From contig NZ_JACHIF010000013.1 in the NCBI RefSeq assembly GCF_014203045.1, forward strand, positions 62,001 through 126,000: a stretch of DNA of 64,000 nt, read 5' to 3'. The notes beneath the pieces were generated by a model. The model was not told where the DNA came from. It did not search any database and saw only the letters and a list, made by a program, of their open reading frames with translations. The position numbers and the translations under genes were made by a program. The DNA comes from Prosthecobacter dejongeii. GTDB taxonomy: Bacteria; Verrucomicrobiota; Verrucomicrobiia; Verrucomicrobiales; Verrucomicrobiaceae. Positions 29,284 to 37,100 of this stretch are shown here, piece by piece (the first letter of the stretch is position 1; each line of letters opens with the position of its first letter).

Positions 29284-30246
29284 TCAAGGAAGCCACCCCA
29301 CCTCCAACTCCTGCGGGCGGTGATCTGAGCCCACATCAGGCCCGATTTTCCTTCCAACGATCACCAGAGGTGGCGTGCAAAGGGCGTGATCAATCGGCAC
29401 GGCAACTGGTGTGCCCACTTGCCAAGTCGGTGTCCAGGCTGGGGCAGGCGAACGAAAATCCAACTCATTGCCCTGGCGGATCAGCTTCATGCCCCAGGAC
29501 CACGGCGTAGCATTCAGATCCCCCACCACCAGCACCGGCTGCTTCAGAAAAGCCACTCGCTGGCCGATCTCCTGAAGTTGCCAATCCCTTCTCGCCGCCA
29601 GCCGAGGGCCGATGGGTGGCAGCGGGTGAATGCCTAAAATCACCATCTCCTGACCATCGTGCATCAATCGAGCCTGAATAGACGGCATGGAACCAGGAGA
29701 AGGCTGCCAGACCTCCACGGAAAGCAAAGGCACCCGGCTGAAAAATGCGACGCCAAAGTTATCCTCCCGAGAGCCTAACAAATGATGTGGATAATTAGAT
29801 TTTAAAGACTCCAACGCTTCCCCCCAGGCGGCATCAACTTCCATGAGGAAAATCACATCGGCACGGGTACTTCGCAGGTAGTCCAGCACCCCTTGCTTTT
29901 GGGGATTTCCTGTGAGCACATTCAGGCTCACCACCCGCAGTTTCGCACCTTCTTCTTGAGTCCACGAGTCCTTCCCACGGGCCTGATAGAGGTCATTCAC
30001 ATTCATCACCAGTGACGCCACGCAAAAGCCGATCATCAGCCGTGAACGCTTCGCCATCAGCGACCAAAGCAATGCCACTCCACAAAGAATGACATACTGC
30101 CAGCGAAAGTGGCTGAAGAGATCCAGGGTCCAATGAAAGCGCCCCAAGAGCCCGAGCCAGGTCCCCAGCAGCATCAACACCAAGTTAAAATCCAGCACTG
30201 CCCGGAAGCGGAGCCGCGCAGACAAAGAAGAGAGCTTATCCATCAT
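29284..30246 (-). CDS. Endonuclease/exonuclease/phosphatase (EEP) family membrane protein
   Basis: 320 residues. The first 100 contain three hydrophobic segments, after which an extracytoplasmic EEP (DNase I-like) domain begins at RVVSLNVLTGNPQ. Catalytic and metal-binding positions are visible in LNVLTGN, FLMEVDAAW (Glu), GIHPLPP (His), VVGDLNATPW (Asp/Asn) and GSDHRPQ (Asp-His). Related membrane-tethered EEP proteins are of unknown substrate and may act on phosphoinositides or other phosphodiesters. The second ATG (30243) is an equally possible start. Confidence 0.85.
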   Translation of the reverse strand: MMDKLSSLSARLRFRAVLDFNLVLMLLGTWLGLLGRFHWTLDLFSHFRWQYVILCGVALLWSLMAKRSRLMIGFCVASLVMNVNDLYQARGKDSWTQEEGAKLRVVSLNVLTGNPQKQGVLDYLRSTRADVIFLMEVDAAWGEALESLKSNYPHHLLGSREDNFGVAFFSRVPLLSVEVWQPSPGSMPSIQARLMHDGQEMVILGIHPLPPIGPRLAARRDWQLQEIGQRVAFLKQPVLVVGDLNATPWSWGMKLIRQGNELDFRSPAPAWTPTWQVGTPVAVPIDHALCTPPLVIVGRKIGPDVGSDHRPQELEVGWLP

Positions 30247-30297
30247 GCGAACAATAAGGTCCTCTGCTGTTTCTCTGTCTGCGAGGCAAGCAAAGAA

Positions 30298-32688
30298 CTA
30301 CTTCTTCCCCTTTTGTGAAGCTGCCGTGAACCAGTCCCCACCGCCGCCGCCACCGCCAAAGGGATTGCCCATGCCGCCGCCACTGCTGCGATTACCACCA
30401 CCACCACCTAAGCTGCGATTGCCACCGCCTTGCCCGCCCTGGCCTCCCTGCCCTGCCGGACGTGGGCCGCCAGCACCGCCGCTACCCGTCTTCTTCTCAA
30501 AGTCCGGTTTAGACTTCATGCTTAGGGCGATGCGCTTGCGCTGGATGTCCACCTCCGTGACGGTGACCATGACCTTCTGGGCCACCTTCACCACCTCAGC
30601 CGCATCGCGGACAAACGTATCGCTGAGCTGACTGACGTGCACGAGGCCGTCCTGATGCACGCCGATGTCCACAAAGGCCCCGAAGGCGGTGACATTGGTG
30701 ACGATGCCCGGCAGCTTCATACCCACGGTCAAGTCCTTCATGTCGTTGACGCCTTCAGCGAAGTTGAAGACTTCAAACTGCTTACGCGGATCGCGGCCTG
30801 GTTTGGCCAACTCGTTCATGATGTCCTGGAGCGTCGGCAGGCCCACCTCTTCACTGACGTACTTTTTCAGGTCCAGCTTCTGGCGCAGTTCTGCCTTCTG
30901 CATGAGGTCGGCGACGGTGCAGCCCAGATCGGCAGCCATCTTTTCCACCAGGGGGTAGCGCTCAGGGTGGACGGCGCTGGCATCCAGCGGATTGGCCGCA
31001 CCACGGATGCGCAGGAACCCAGCGGCCTGCTCAAAAGCTTTGTCGCCCAGGCGGGGCACCTTCAGCAGGTCTTTACGAGTTTTGAAAGCGCCGTTCTCAT
31101 TGCGGAAGGCCACGATGTTCGCCGCATGCGTGCTGTTGAGGCCGGAGACGTAACTGAGGAGCTGCTTGCTGGCCGTGTTGATCTCCACGCCTACGCCGTT
31201 CACGGCGCTGATGACCACATTGTCCAGGCTGCTCTTGAGCTGGTTTTGATCCACATCATGCTGATACTGGCCCACGCCAATGGACTTCGGGTCCAGCTTC
31301 ACCAGCTCCGCCAGCGGGTCCATCAAACGACGGGCGATGGAGACAGCGCCACGCACAGTGATGTCATGATTGGGGAACTCCTCACGCGCCACTTCACTGG
31401 CGCTGTAAATGGAAGCGCCACTCTCATTCACCATGAGGACGGGGATGGACTTCGGTACGCCAATCTTATTGATGAAGGCCTCCGTCTCACGGCTGGCAGT
31501 GCCGTTGCCGATGGCAAAGGCTTCGATCTTGTAACGCTCGACCAAGTTCATGATCAGCGTCTTCGCCTGCATGAGGCTGTTGCCCTCGCCTAACAAATAG
31601 ATCACATCGTTAAACAGGAGCTGCCCTTGCGCATCCAGCACCACCACTTTGCAGCCCGTGCGGAAGCCAGGGTCAATGCCCAGCACACGCTTCTGCCCCA
31701 GCGGAGCGGTCAGCAGGAGCTCACGCAGATTATCGGCAAAGACACGCACGGCTTCACCATCGGCCTTCTTCTTGGATTCCAGGCGCGCTTCCGTTTCCAT
31801 GCTGCTGCTCAGCAGGCGCTTGTAGCTATCTGCACAGGCCAGCTTCATTTGGTCAGAGCAGGCATTGCCACCTTTCACAAACAGGTTCGTCAGGATCTGC
31901 ACCGCCGCATCTTCCGGCGGATTGATGCGCATGAGCAGGAAGCCTTCCTTCTCACCCCGGCGGATGGCCAGCATGCGGTGAGAGGGGATGGACTTCAGAG
32001 GCTCGGACCAGTCGAAGTAATCGCGGAATTTCTGGGCATCGGCCTCAGCTTCTTTGCCGAACATCACCTTGGATACCACCGTGCTCTGCTCGCTAAACAG
32101 CTTGCGCAGAGCCGCACGGGCATCCGCGTGGTCGCTGATGCGCTCGGCGATGATGTCACGCGCTCCGCTGAGCGCATCGGCCGCATCCTTCACCTTCAGT
32201 TCATCGGCAGCCTCAGCATTCACAAACTTGGCCGCTTCATCGTCCACATTCACGCCATGGGTGAAGAGGTTCGCCTCAATGAAATCCGCCAGAGGTTCCA
32301 GCCCCTTTTCTTTGGCGATGGTGGCGCGGGTGCGGCGCTTCGGCCGGAACGGGGCAAAGATGTCCTCCAGGGTGTTCATCGTCTCCGCCTTCTCGATCTT
32401 CGCACGCAGCACGTCGGTCATGAGATTGCGCTCTTCCAGGGACTTCACGATGGCCGTGCGGCGATCATCCAGGGCCACCAGTTGCTCCATGCGGTCCTTC
32501 ACATTTTGGATCTGCACCTCATCCATGGATCCCGTGGCCTCTTTACGATACCGGGCGATGAAGGGCACCGTGGCCCCATCGGCAAAAAGCTGGGCCGTCG
32601 CCCCGACCTGGATGGCGCGCAGGCCCAGTTCTTTAGCGACACGCTCCACATGAGCGATGTTGATGTTGAGTTCGTTGGAGGCGGACAT
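30298..32688 (-). CDS. tex: Tex-family RNA-binding transcription accessory protein
   Basis: 796 residues with the full Tex arrangement: helical N-terminal region with ATVPFIARYRKEATG, a YqgF/RNase H-like domain around VLGIDPGFRTGCKVVVLD (about 340), paired helix-hairpin-helix motifs (SKQLLSYVSGLNSTHAANIV), and an S1 RNA-binding domain at about 655-725 (VGMKLPGIVTNVTAFGAFVDIGV). The last 60 residues are a Gly/Gln/Arg-rich tail with runs of glycine, an extension that suggests additional RNA binding or condensation. Tex affects transcription and RNA stability. It is transcribed toward the EEP gene with 51 bases between them. Confidence 0.96.
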   Translation of the reverse strand: MSASNELNINIAHVERVAKELGLRAIQVGATAQLFADGATVPFIARYRKEATGSMDEVQIQNVKDRMEQLVALDDRRTAIVKSLEERNLMTDVLRAKIEKAETMNTLEDIFAPFRPKRRTRATIAKEKGLEPLADFIEANLFTHGVNVDDEAAKFVNAEAADELKVKDAADALSGARDIIAERISDHADARAALRKLFSEQSTVVSKVMFGKEAEADAQKFRDYFDWSEPLKSIPSHRMLAIRRGEKEGFLLMRINPPEDAAVQILTNLFVKGGNACSDQMKLACADSYKRLLSSSMETEARLESKKKADGEAVRVFADNLRELLLTAPLGQKRVLGIDPGFRTGCKVVVLDAQGQLLFNDVIYLLGEGNSLMQAKTLIMNLVERYKIEAFAIGNGTASRETEAFINKIGVPKSIPVLMVNESGASIYSASEVAREEFPNHDITVRGAVSIARRLMDPLAELVKLDPKSIGVGQYQHDVDQNQLKSSLDNVVISAVNGVGVEINTASKQLLSYVSGLNSTHAANIVAFRNENGAFKTRKDLLKVPRLGDKAFEQAAGFLRIRGAANPLDASAVHPERYPLVEKMAADLGCTVADLMQKAELRQKLDLKKYVSEEVGLPTLQDIMNELAKPGRDPRKQFEVFNFAEGVNDMKDLTVGMKLPGIVTNVTAFGAFVDIGVHQDGLVHVSQLSDTFVRDAAEVVKVAQKVMVTVTEVDIQRKRIALSMKSKPDFEKKTGSGGAGGPRPAGQGGQGGQGGGNRSLGGGGGNRSSGGGMGNPFGGGGGGGDWFTAASQKGKK

Positions 32689-33103
32689 GATTGGGAAAGG
32701 AAAGAAAGACGGAGGGGACAGAAATCAAAGGTCCAGGTGTTCGGGAGAGCACGCGCCTGGACTCAGATGGAGGGGTAGCGAAAGGGGTATCCAGGGCAAC
32801 CCCGGAGGCAGCTTTTCCTGAAACTTTTGTTCGAGCCCCAAGCTTGACAAACCCGATCCCTTTCCCCCGAAATCCACTCATTCACGCCCCCACCTCATGG
32901 GTTTCATAGGGCCTTTCTTGAACAGCATTCACAAGATTTCAGAATTAACCCCAAGAGCTTCAAAAGATAACCGCCGAAGTTGGCCTCTTCAAAATCTTGT
33001 GAATCCTGCCATCCTGTAAATCCTGTCTAAAAAAACCGTCGCCAAGCCCCGCCACCCCACGCCTTCAACTGTCCTTCCACTCTCAACCATTAACCTGCCC
33101 GCC
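32689..33103. other. Intergenic region between tex and the PNPOx-family gene
   Basis: 415 bases without a gene. It should contain the tex promoter (minus strand) and that of the PNPOx gene. Its outstanding content is the period-9 repeat pair at 32919-33030. The rest shows no structure that I can support. Confidence 0.5.
32919..33030. repeat. Inverted pair of period-9 ACAGGATTN-type repeats
   Basis: ATTCACAAGATTT (32927-32939) is the exact reverse complement of AAATCTTGTGAAT (32992-33004). Read on the minus strand, the right arm (33030 down to 32991) is a near-tandem array: ACAGGATTT, ACAGGATGG, CAGGATTC, ACAAGATTT. The left arm reads ACAGCATTC, ACAAGATTTC, AGAATTAAC on the plus strand. The 50-base centre has a small GAAG/CTTC stem. 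It looks like a dispersed intergenic repeat rather than a terminator or promoter. Confidence 0.7.
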
Positions 33104-33544
33104 ATGCCCGCGCCTGCACCCCTCGATCCCGCCGAACTCCCCGCCCTGGCCCTGGCCACGATGAAAGCCGCTAAGTTCCCCGTGCTCGCCACGATGGACG
33201 GCGACCAACCCCGCTTGCGCCCCGTCTCCCCAGTGAAAACCGACGGCTTCACGGTCTATGTGGCCAATCTCCGCCGCTACGGCAAAACCGCCGAACTCGC
33301 CACCAATCCCAAAGCCGAGCTCTGCTACACCGACGACGACCACAACCAAGTCCGCATCACCGCCACTGCCGAGATCCTCACCGACCGCCCCCAAATTGAA
33401 GAGATCTGGAACAGCAACGCCCTCCTGCGAGCTTACCTCCGCGACATCAACAACCCGGAACTGATCATCTACAAGTTCACGCCCCACCGGGTGCGATACA
33501 TGAAGGAATGGGCGCTGGAGTACTGGGAGTTACCGCTGTCTTGA
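33104..33544 (+). CDS. Pyridoxamine 5'-phosphate oxidase-family (split-barrel flavin) protein
   Basis: 146 residues matching the PNPOx-like/general stress protein fold: FPVLATMDGDQPRLRPVSP (first strands), FTVYVANLRRYGKTAELATNPKAELCY and VRITATAEILTDR. Such proteins bind FMN or F420 or haem and act in stress responses; the true PNPOx substrate-binding residues cannot be confirmed here. It lies between tex and the nucleotidyltransferase-like pair, transcribed toward the latter. A second family member occurs at 53077. Confidence 0.8.
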   Translation: MPAPAPLDPAELPALALATMKAAKFPVLATMDGDQPRLRPVSPVKTDGFTVYVANLRRYGKTAELATNPKAELCYTDDDHNQVRITATAEILTDRPQIEEIWNSNALLRAYLRDINNPELIIYKFTPHRVRYMKEWALEYWELPLS

Positions 33545-33566
33545 AAATACCCGTCTTGGACAAGGT

Positions 33567-33758
33567 TTATGCCTTTTTATCCCCGTAGACAGGCACCGCC
33601 TCCTTCAATACCCATTGTTTTTCGGTCACCGACTGAATCTGAAGTGTCGCCGCACGTAACTCCTGCACGATGCGAACCTTTTCAGGGTAAGACAATTCCA
33701 TCAGCCTTTTTCGGCGGAGAGCCTTCTGTTCCAGCGTTTGTTGCATCAAAGGACTCAT
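33567..33758 (-). CDS. Small basic protein coupled to a nucleotidyltransferase-like gene
   Basis: 63 residues, predicted mostly helical (TLEQKALRRKRLMELSYPEKVRIVQEL) with a short C-terminal beta part (WVLKEAVPVYGD). Its ATG overlaps the TGA of the upstream gene (ATGA), so translation is coupled. No family is recognised. The size, charge and coupling are those of the small partner of a two-gene toxin-antitoxin-like module, which is an inference from context. Confidence 0.6.
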   Translation of the reverse strand: MSPLMQQTLEQKALRRKRLMELSYPEKVRIVQELRAATLQIQSVTEKQWVLKEAVPVYGDKKA

Positions 33759-34267
33759 GATGGGTTCAAGTAATTTTGTTTAAATCGCTTCCAAGCCGCT
33801 TCCAAACCGTAACGTGCTAAAAGATCGACCAGTTTCGACCTATCAACAATGTCGGCTTCAACAAAGGTCATTAACCTGGCAAAATCTTTCCCACGACCGG
33901 TTTGCAATGCGATTGCCATCAGGTGCTCTGCTCTCATCACACGGGCAGGCACTCCTTCAAATTCTATCTCCTTGGCATCCTCCACCGCTTCCCGCAATAA
34001 AGCGGACTCGGCAGGCAGGAATTGTACCGGCCAGCCATGCACTAAAATAGCATCACCATCGGCTGCATGACCGCGTGCAGTTAAAAAGTTATAGATCGGC
34101 GTCAATGTCAGAATCAACGGAGAACCCTCAAAGATGACAAAGATATCCAAATCAAAAGTTGAGATTGGTTCCAGGTAAAACGTCGCTCCCATGGCCCGAC
34201 CGATGGCCCATTGACCAATGAGACCTACAGCTCGCAGTTCATTGATTTCAGAAAGAGTTTCCTTCAT
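33755..34267 (-). CDS. Nucleotidyltransferase-fold protein (AbiEii/DUF6036-like)
   Basis: 170 residues. The N-terminal half has a nucleotidyltransferase-type motif, a Gly-rich stretch (WAIGRAMGATFYLEP) followed by STFDLDIFVIF with a D-x-D pair at about 40-42. The later segment GVPARVMRAEHLMAIALQTGRGKDFARL resembles the helical part of AbiEii and related NTases that act as toxins or tRNA-modifying enzymes in abortive infection or toxin-antitoxin pairs. The canonical Gly-Ser of active NTases is not obvious. It is upstream of, and overlaps, the 63-residue gene. Confidence 0.6.
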   Translation of the reverse strand: MKETLSEINELRAVGLIGQWAIGRAMGATFYLEPISTFDLDIFVIFEGSPLILTLTPIYNFLTARGHAADGDAILVHGWPVQFLPAESALLREAVEDAKEIEFEGVPARVMRAEHLMAIALQTGRGKDFARLMTFVEADIVDRSKLVDLLARYGLEAAWKRFKQNYLNPS

Positions 34268-34506
34268 GGTCTGACAAGCTCCGTTAGCAAATTGCCACTC
34301 GCTCAGGGCATTATTCTCTGCTGAATTGTTTCTATCAAAGCTTCATCAAGAGTGAGTGGCAAGCAGGATGCAACATCAAATTCGATGAATCATGCAGACA
34401 CTGCCTGAGAAAATATGAGCATCATCGAAATCAAATCCCTTCGTTTCAAGTTCCCCTAGCTTGGGAGAAACTTGCACTCCTCTCCCCTCCAAGCCATAGC
34501 TCCTTT
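34268..34506. other. Intergenic region with inverted repeat and 14-codon frame before trmD
   Basis: TTGCCACTCGCTC (34292-34304) and GAGTGAGTGGCAA (34350-34362) form a 13-base inverted repeat with one mismatch, 45 bases apart, just upstream of the NTase-like pair. A 14-codon frame from ATG 34415 to TAG 34459 (MSIIEIKSLRFKFP) lies 47 bases before trmD. It resembles the first residues of an ABC ATPase and may be a gene remnant or a leader peptide. Confidence 0.4.
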
Positions 34507-35178
34507 GTGCGCCTAGACGTCATTACTCTTTTTCCTGAACTCATCACTGTGCCGATGGGCACGAGCATCATGGGGCGGGCCCAGGAGAAGGGGGCGATCA
34601 CGGTGGGGGTGCACGATCTGCGCGAGCAGGGTCTGGGCAAACACAAGCAGGTGGATGACACGCCTTACGGCGGTGGACAGGGCATGCTGCTAAGGCCGGA
34701 GCCACTTTTTGCGGCGCTGGAGAAGGTGCATACGGAGAGCAGTCGGGTGATCCTGATGTCGCCCGCTGGAAAGCCTTTTAACCAGGCGTCAGCGCTGCGG
34801 TTGGCACAAGAGGAGCATCTGATTTTTCTTTCCGGTCACTATGAGGGCATGGACCAGCGGGTGGTGGACCATTGGGTGGATGAAGAGCTGAGCCTGGGCG
34901 ACTATGTGCTGACCAACGGGGCCATCGCTGCAGTGGTGGTGATGGATGCCATCGTTCGCCTACTGCCCGGTGTTCTGGGTGATGACCTGAGCGCCGTTGA
35001 GGAATCCTTTGGCCCGGCAGGTCTGCTGGAGGCCCCCCATTACACGAAGCCAGCAGAGTTTCAGGGGCTGCGGGTGCCGGATATTTTACTGAGCGGCAAC
35101 CATGGAAAAATCGCCGAATGGCGGCAGCAGCAGGCGCTGGAGCGGACACGGAAAATGCGGCCAGATTTACTGGAGTAA
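34507..35178 (+). CDS. trmD: tRNA (guanine-N1)-methyltransferase
   Basis: TrmD methylates G37 of tRNAs including tRNA-Pro(GGG) and prevents +1 frameshifting. The 223 residues hold the SPOUT trefoil-knot motifs SGHYEGMDQRV (about 118) and LSLGDYVLTNGA (about 135), and the substrate motif DDTPYGGGQGM (about 56). The reading frame starts at GTG 34507; no ATG precedes the conserved RLDVITLFPE. In most bacteria trmD sits in the rpsP-rimM-trmD-rplS operon; here it is isolated between accessory genes. Confidence 0.96.
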   Translation: MRLDVITLFPELITVPMGTSIMGRAQEKGAITVGVHDLREQGLGKHKQVDDTPYGGGQGMLLRPEPLFAALEKVHTESSRVILMSPAGKPFNQASALRLAQEEHLIFLSGHYEGMDQRVVDHWVDEELSLGDYVLTNGAIAAVVVMDAIVRLLPGVLGDDLSAVEESFGPAGLLEAPHYTKPAEFQGLRVPDILLSGNHGKIAEWRQQQALERTRKMRPDLLE

Positions 35179-35200
35179 GGACGACGGTTTGGCAACGTAG

Positions 35201-35263
35201 GGCGGTAATGTCTGGCGAGGTGAGCCTCATCCGCTCTCAGACCTGTTCGCCAGTCTTGCCGCC
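35201..35263. repeat. Imperfect inverted repeat between convergent genes
   Basis: GGCGGTAATGTCTGGCGA (35201-35218) and TCGCCAGTCTTGCCGCC (35247-35263) are imperfectly complementary over 17-18 bases. The left arm is preceded by GTA, giving GTAGGGCGG, the same sequence that starts the minus-strand version of the palindrome at 60820. It could be a degenerate copy of that repeat family or a bidirectional terminator. Confidence 0.45.
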
Positions 35264-35321
35264 TTTCCCCGAAGGTGTGGTCATCTTGCGACAATGAAAA
35301 GTAGGCCCCATCGCCCCAGGG

Positions 35322-37070
35322 TTAGAGTTCCCCTGCCCTGACGACCCAAATGATGAGTTTTTTCCCGCTCATACGAGGAACGAGGGTGGCTGCAGGAGCG
35401 GCTTCGGCCACGTCGAGAGCACGGCCCAGGAGAGCCCCGAGTTGGGTGGGGAAACCAGCAGGAGGATCGGTAAGTGAGGTGGGCGGGAAGCTCAAGGAAG
35501 GGTCATCGTAGGCGCGAACGAGATCGCCGCCGATGACGAGCACGGGCGACGTTTCAGCCCCGGTGAGGCCACGCAGGCCCACCATTTGGGTGGTCTCGGC
35601 AGGCCAAAAGGATTCAGGCTGGCGATGCAGACGACGGGCGAGATCGCCAAAATCTTGGCGCTCGATGAACTGAGCATCCACCAGCGGTGTTTCATCGAGC
35701 ACAACCTGGGGGTAGGCTTTGCGAATGTGGCGGGAGGCCTGGACAGCGATCTCCTTCATGGCCTCAGCGGTCCAGAGGGTGTCCTGATGGAAGTGGAGGG
35801 GGAGGCGATTGCGCTGATCCCAAAGTTTTTCGGACATGTCCAGAACGTCCACGCCGGCGCTTTTGAGCCGCTGAATGGACGCGTGATAACCCAAGGGGTG
35901 AACAGCCCCTTTGTATCTGGCGGGGAGGATGGGTTCAGGCCGGAGGCCGATCTTGTCAGGGATGGGCAAGAGCAGCAGGGGGCTGCCCTGGCTTTGCAGT
36001 TGCTTTTGCAGGCTGAGAATGTCCTCGACCTGACCGGGAGTGTGCCGCTTTTGGGTAAGGCGGTAGAGATCAGTGTCTGCATAAAGCCAGCCTCCAATCC
36101 CCTGATGAACGCCATGACTGCCAGCTTGGCTGGAAACACGATGAAGCCATTCTCCGGCTCGGATGAGGGGGGAAGGAGCCGATTCGATGAATGTTATGAC
36201 GAACAAAATAACGGCCCCAAAGCAAAGAAAACCCGCACCTTTGGCCGCGAGGCGGAGACGTGGGCCACGCGCCATCCACCAGGGAAAGCCGGGCAGGACG
36301 AGGGCAGCAAGGACACTGATCCACAGCAGCCAGCAAACCTGCGGGGCAGTGAGCCGGGCATCGAGAAACACCGAATACACCGTCTCTGGCGAGGCACTGA
36401 AAAGGCGACTCCATTCCTGCATGGCCACCTCCCACCCGCCCCCGTAAAGCAACGGAGTGCTCAAAGTAAATGCAGCAATGGTGAGTATGCTTTTGATCCA
36501 GCGTGGAATTTTCCCCATCCAGCCAGAAGTGCGGCCTAACCAAGAGTCTAACCCAATGAGGCAGGCCTGGAGCAGGAGCCAAAGCAACAAGCCATAACTA
36601 AACCCCTGAGCAATAAGAAGACAAAGTACCAAGAGGCCACAACGAAGGAGAGCCGATGAAGCCGTGGGGACGTGATTGACTGGCAACACTCCCCAACGAT
36701 TCCAGAAATCCACGAAACCCCTCGCGCCAAAGGGATGGCGAATGATCTCGGGCATTTCGACTCTGAGTAACCGCATCAATCCCACCCAAACATCGGCAGT
36801 GCCGGTGAACATCATGTAGAGGCATCCCGTGAAGGCTACCATGCCAATGAATGCAGACCAGCTGCTGGCGGCCTCGGGCGCGGCATTGACACAGAGGGTG
36901 TAAAGGCTTTCAAGATTCAGGGCCAGAAACATCAGCTTGGCAAAACCAAGGCCCATCCTCGCAAAAGCGGTGCCGAACGCCCACGGCCCGAACTGTCTGG
37001 GAAAAGCGGCGAATCCCCCAGCCAGCAAAAGCGGGAAGATACGGGTAAAGTTGAGGGGGTCATCCATCAT
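35322..37070 (-). CDS. MBOAT (AlgI-like) / SGNH (AlgJ/AlgX-like) fusion, catalytic residues absent
   Basis: 582 residues. The N-terminal part (about 1-325) has many membrane segments and aligns with AlgI-type O-acyltransferases, with FTGTADVWVGL for the usual FxGYSDxAxGL and FWNRWG for FWRRWH (about 127). The conserved histidines of MBOAT enzymes are replaced: WHG positions read AQG (about 158) and LQA (about 170). The C-terminal part (about 325-582) is AlgJ/AlgX-like (GIGGWLYADTD, LLPIPDKIGLRPE), but the D-x-H motif reads DTLW (about 428) and the Ser nucleophile position reads GGDL (about 512). It is probably non-catalytic or divergent. It is the last gene of the unit with the YnbC- and YnbD-like genes. 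Confidence 0.75.
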   Translation of the reverse strand: MMDDPLNFTRIFPLLLAGGFAAFPRQFGPWAFGTAFARMGLGFAKLMFLALNLESLYTLCVNAAPEAASSWSAFIGMVAFTGCLYMMFTGTADVWVGLMRLLRVEMPEIIRHPFGARGFVDFWNRWGVLPVNHVPTASSALLRCGLLVLCLLIAQGFSYGLLLWLLLQACLIGLDSWLGRTSGWMGKIPRWIKSILTIAAFTLSTPLLYGGGWEVAMQEWSRLFSASPETVYSVFLDARLTAPQVCWLLWISVLAALVLPGFPWWMARGPRLRLAAKGAGFLCFGAVILFVITFIESAPSPLIRAGEWLHRVSSQAGSHGVHQGIGGWLYADTDLYRLTQKRHTPGQVEDILSLQKQLQSQGSPLLLLPIPDKIGLRPEPILPARYKGAVHPLGYHASIQRLKSAGVDVLDMSEKLWDQRNRLPLHFHQDTLWTAEAMKEIAVQASRHIRKAYPQVVLDETPLVDAQFIERQDFGDLARRLHRQPESFWPAETTQMVGLRGLTGAETSPVLVIGGDLVRAYDDPSLSFPPTSLTDPPAGFPTQLGALLGRALDVAEAAPAATLVPRMSGKKLIIWVVRAGEL

Positions 37071-37100
37071 GGTTGCCCATCTCCCGGCCCGGCGCCGTCT

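Noticed and set aside
30637..32778. Long plus-strand frames (318 and 383 codons) within tex
   Set aside because: They are antisense shadows of tex in GC-rich codons, with no motifs, and tex is unmistakable on the other strand.
32919..33030. Possible CRISPR or ribosomal leader in the period-9 repeats
   Set aside because: The unit is only nine bases and imperfect, without spacers; better described as a dispersed short repeat.
35586..36539. 317-codon plus-strand frame over the AlgI/AlgJ-like gene
   Set aside because: Shadow frame without domain or signal; the minus-strand frame matches a known domain arrangement.
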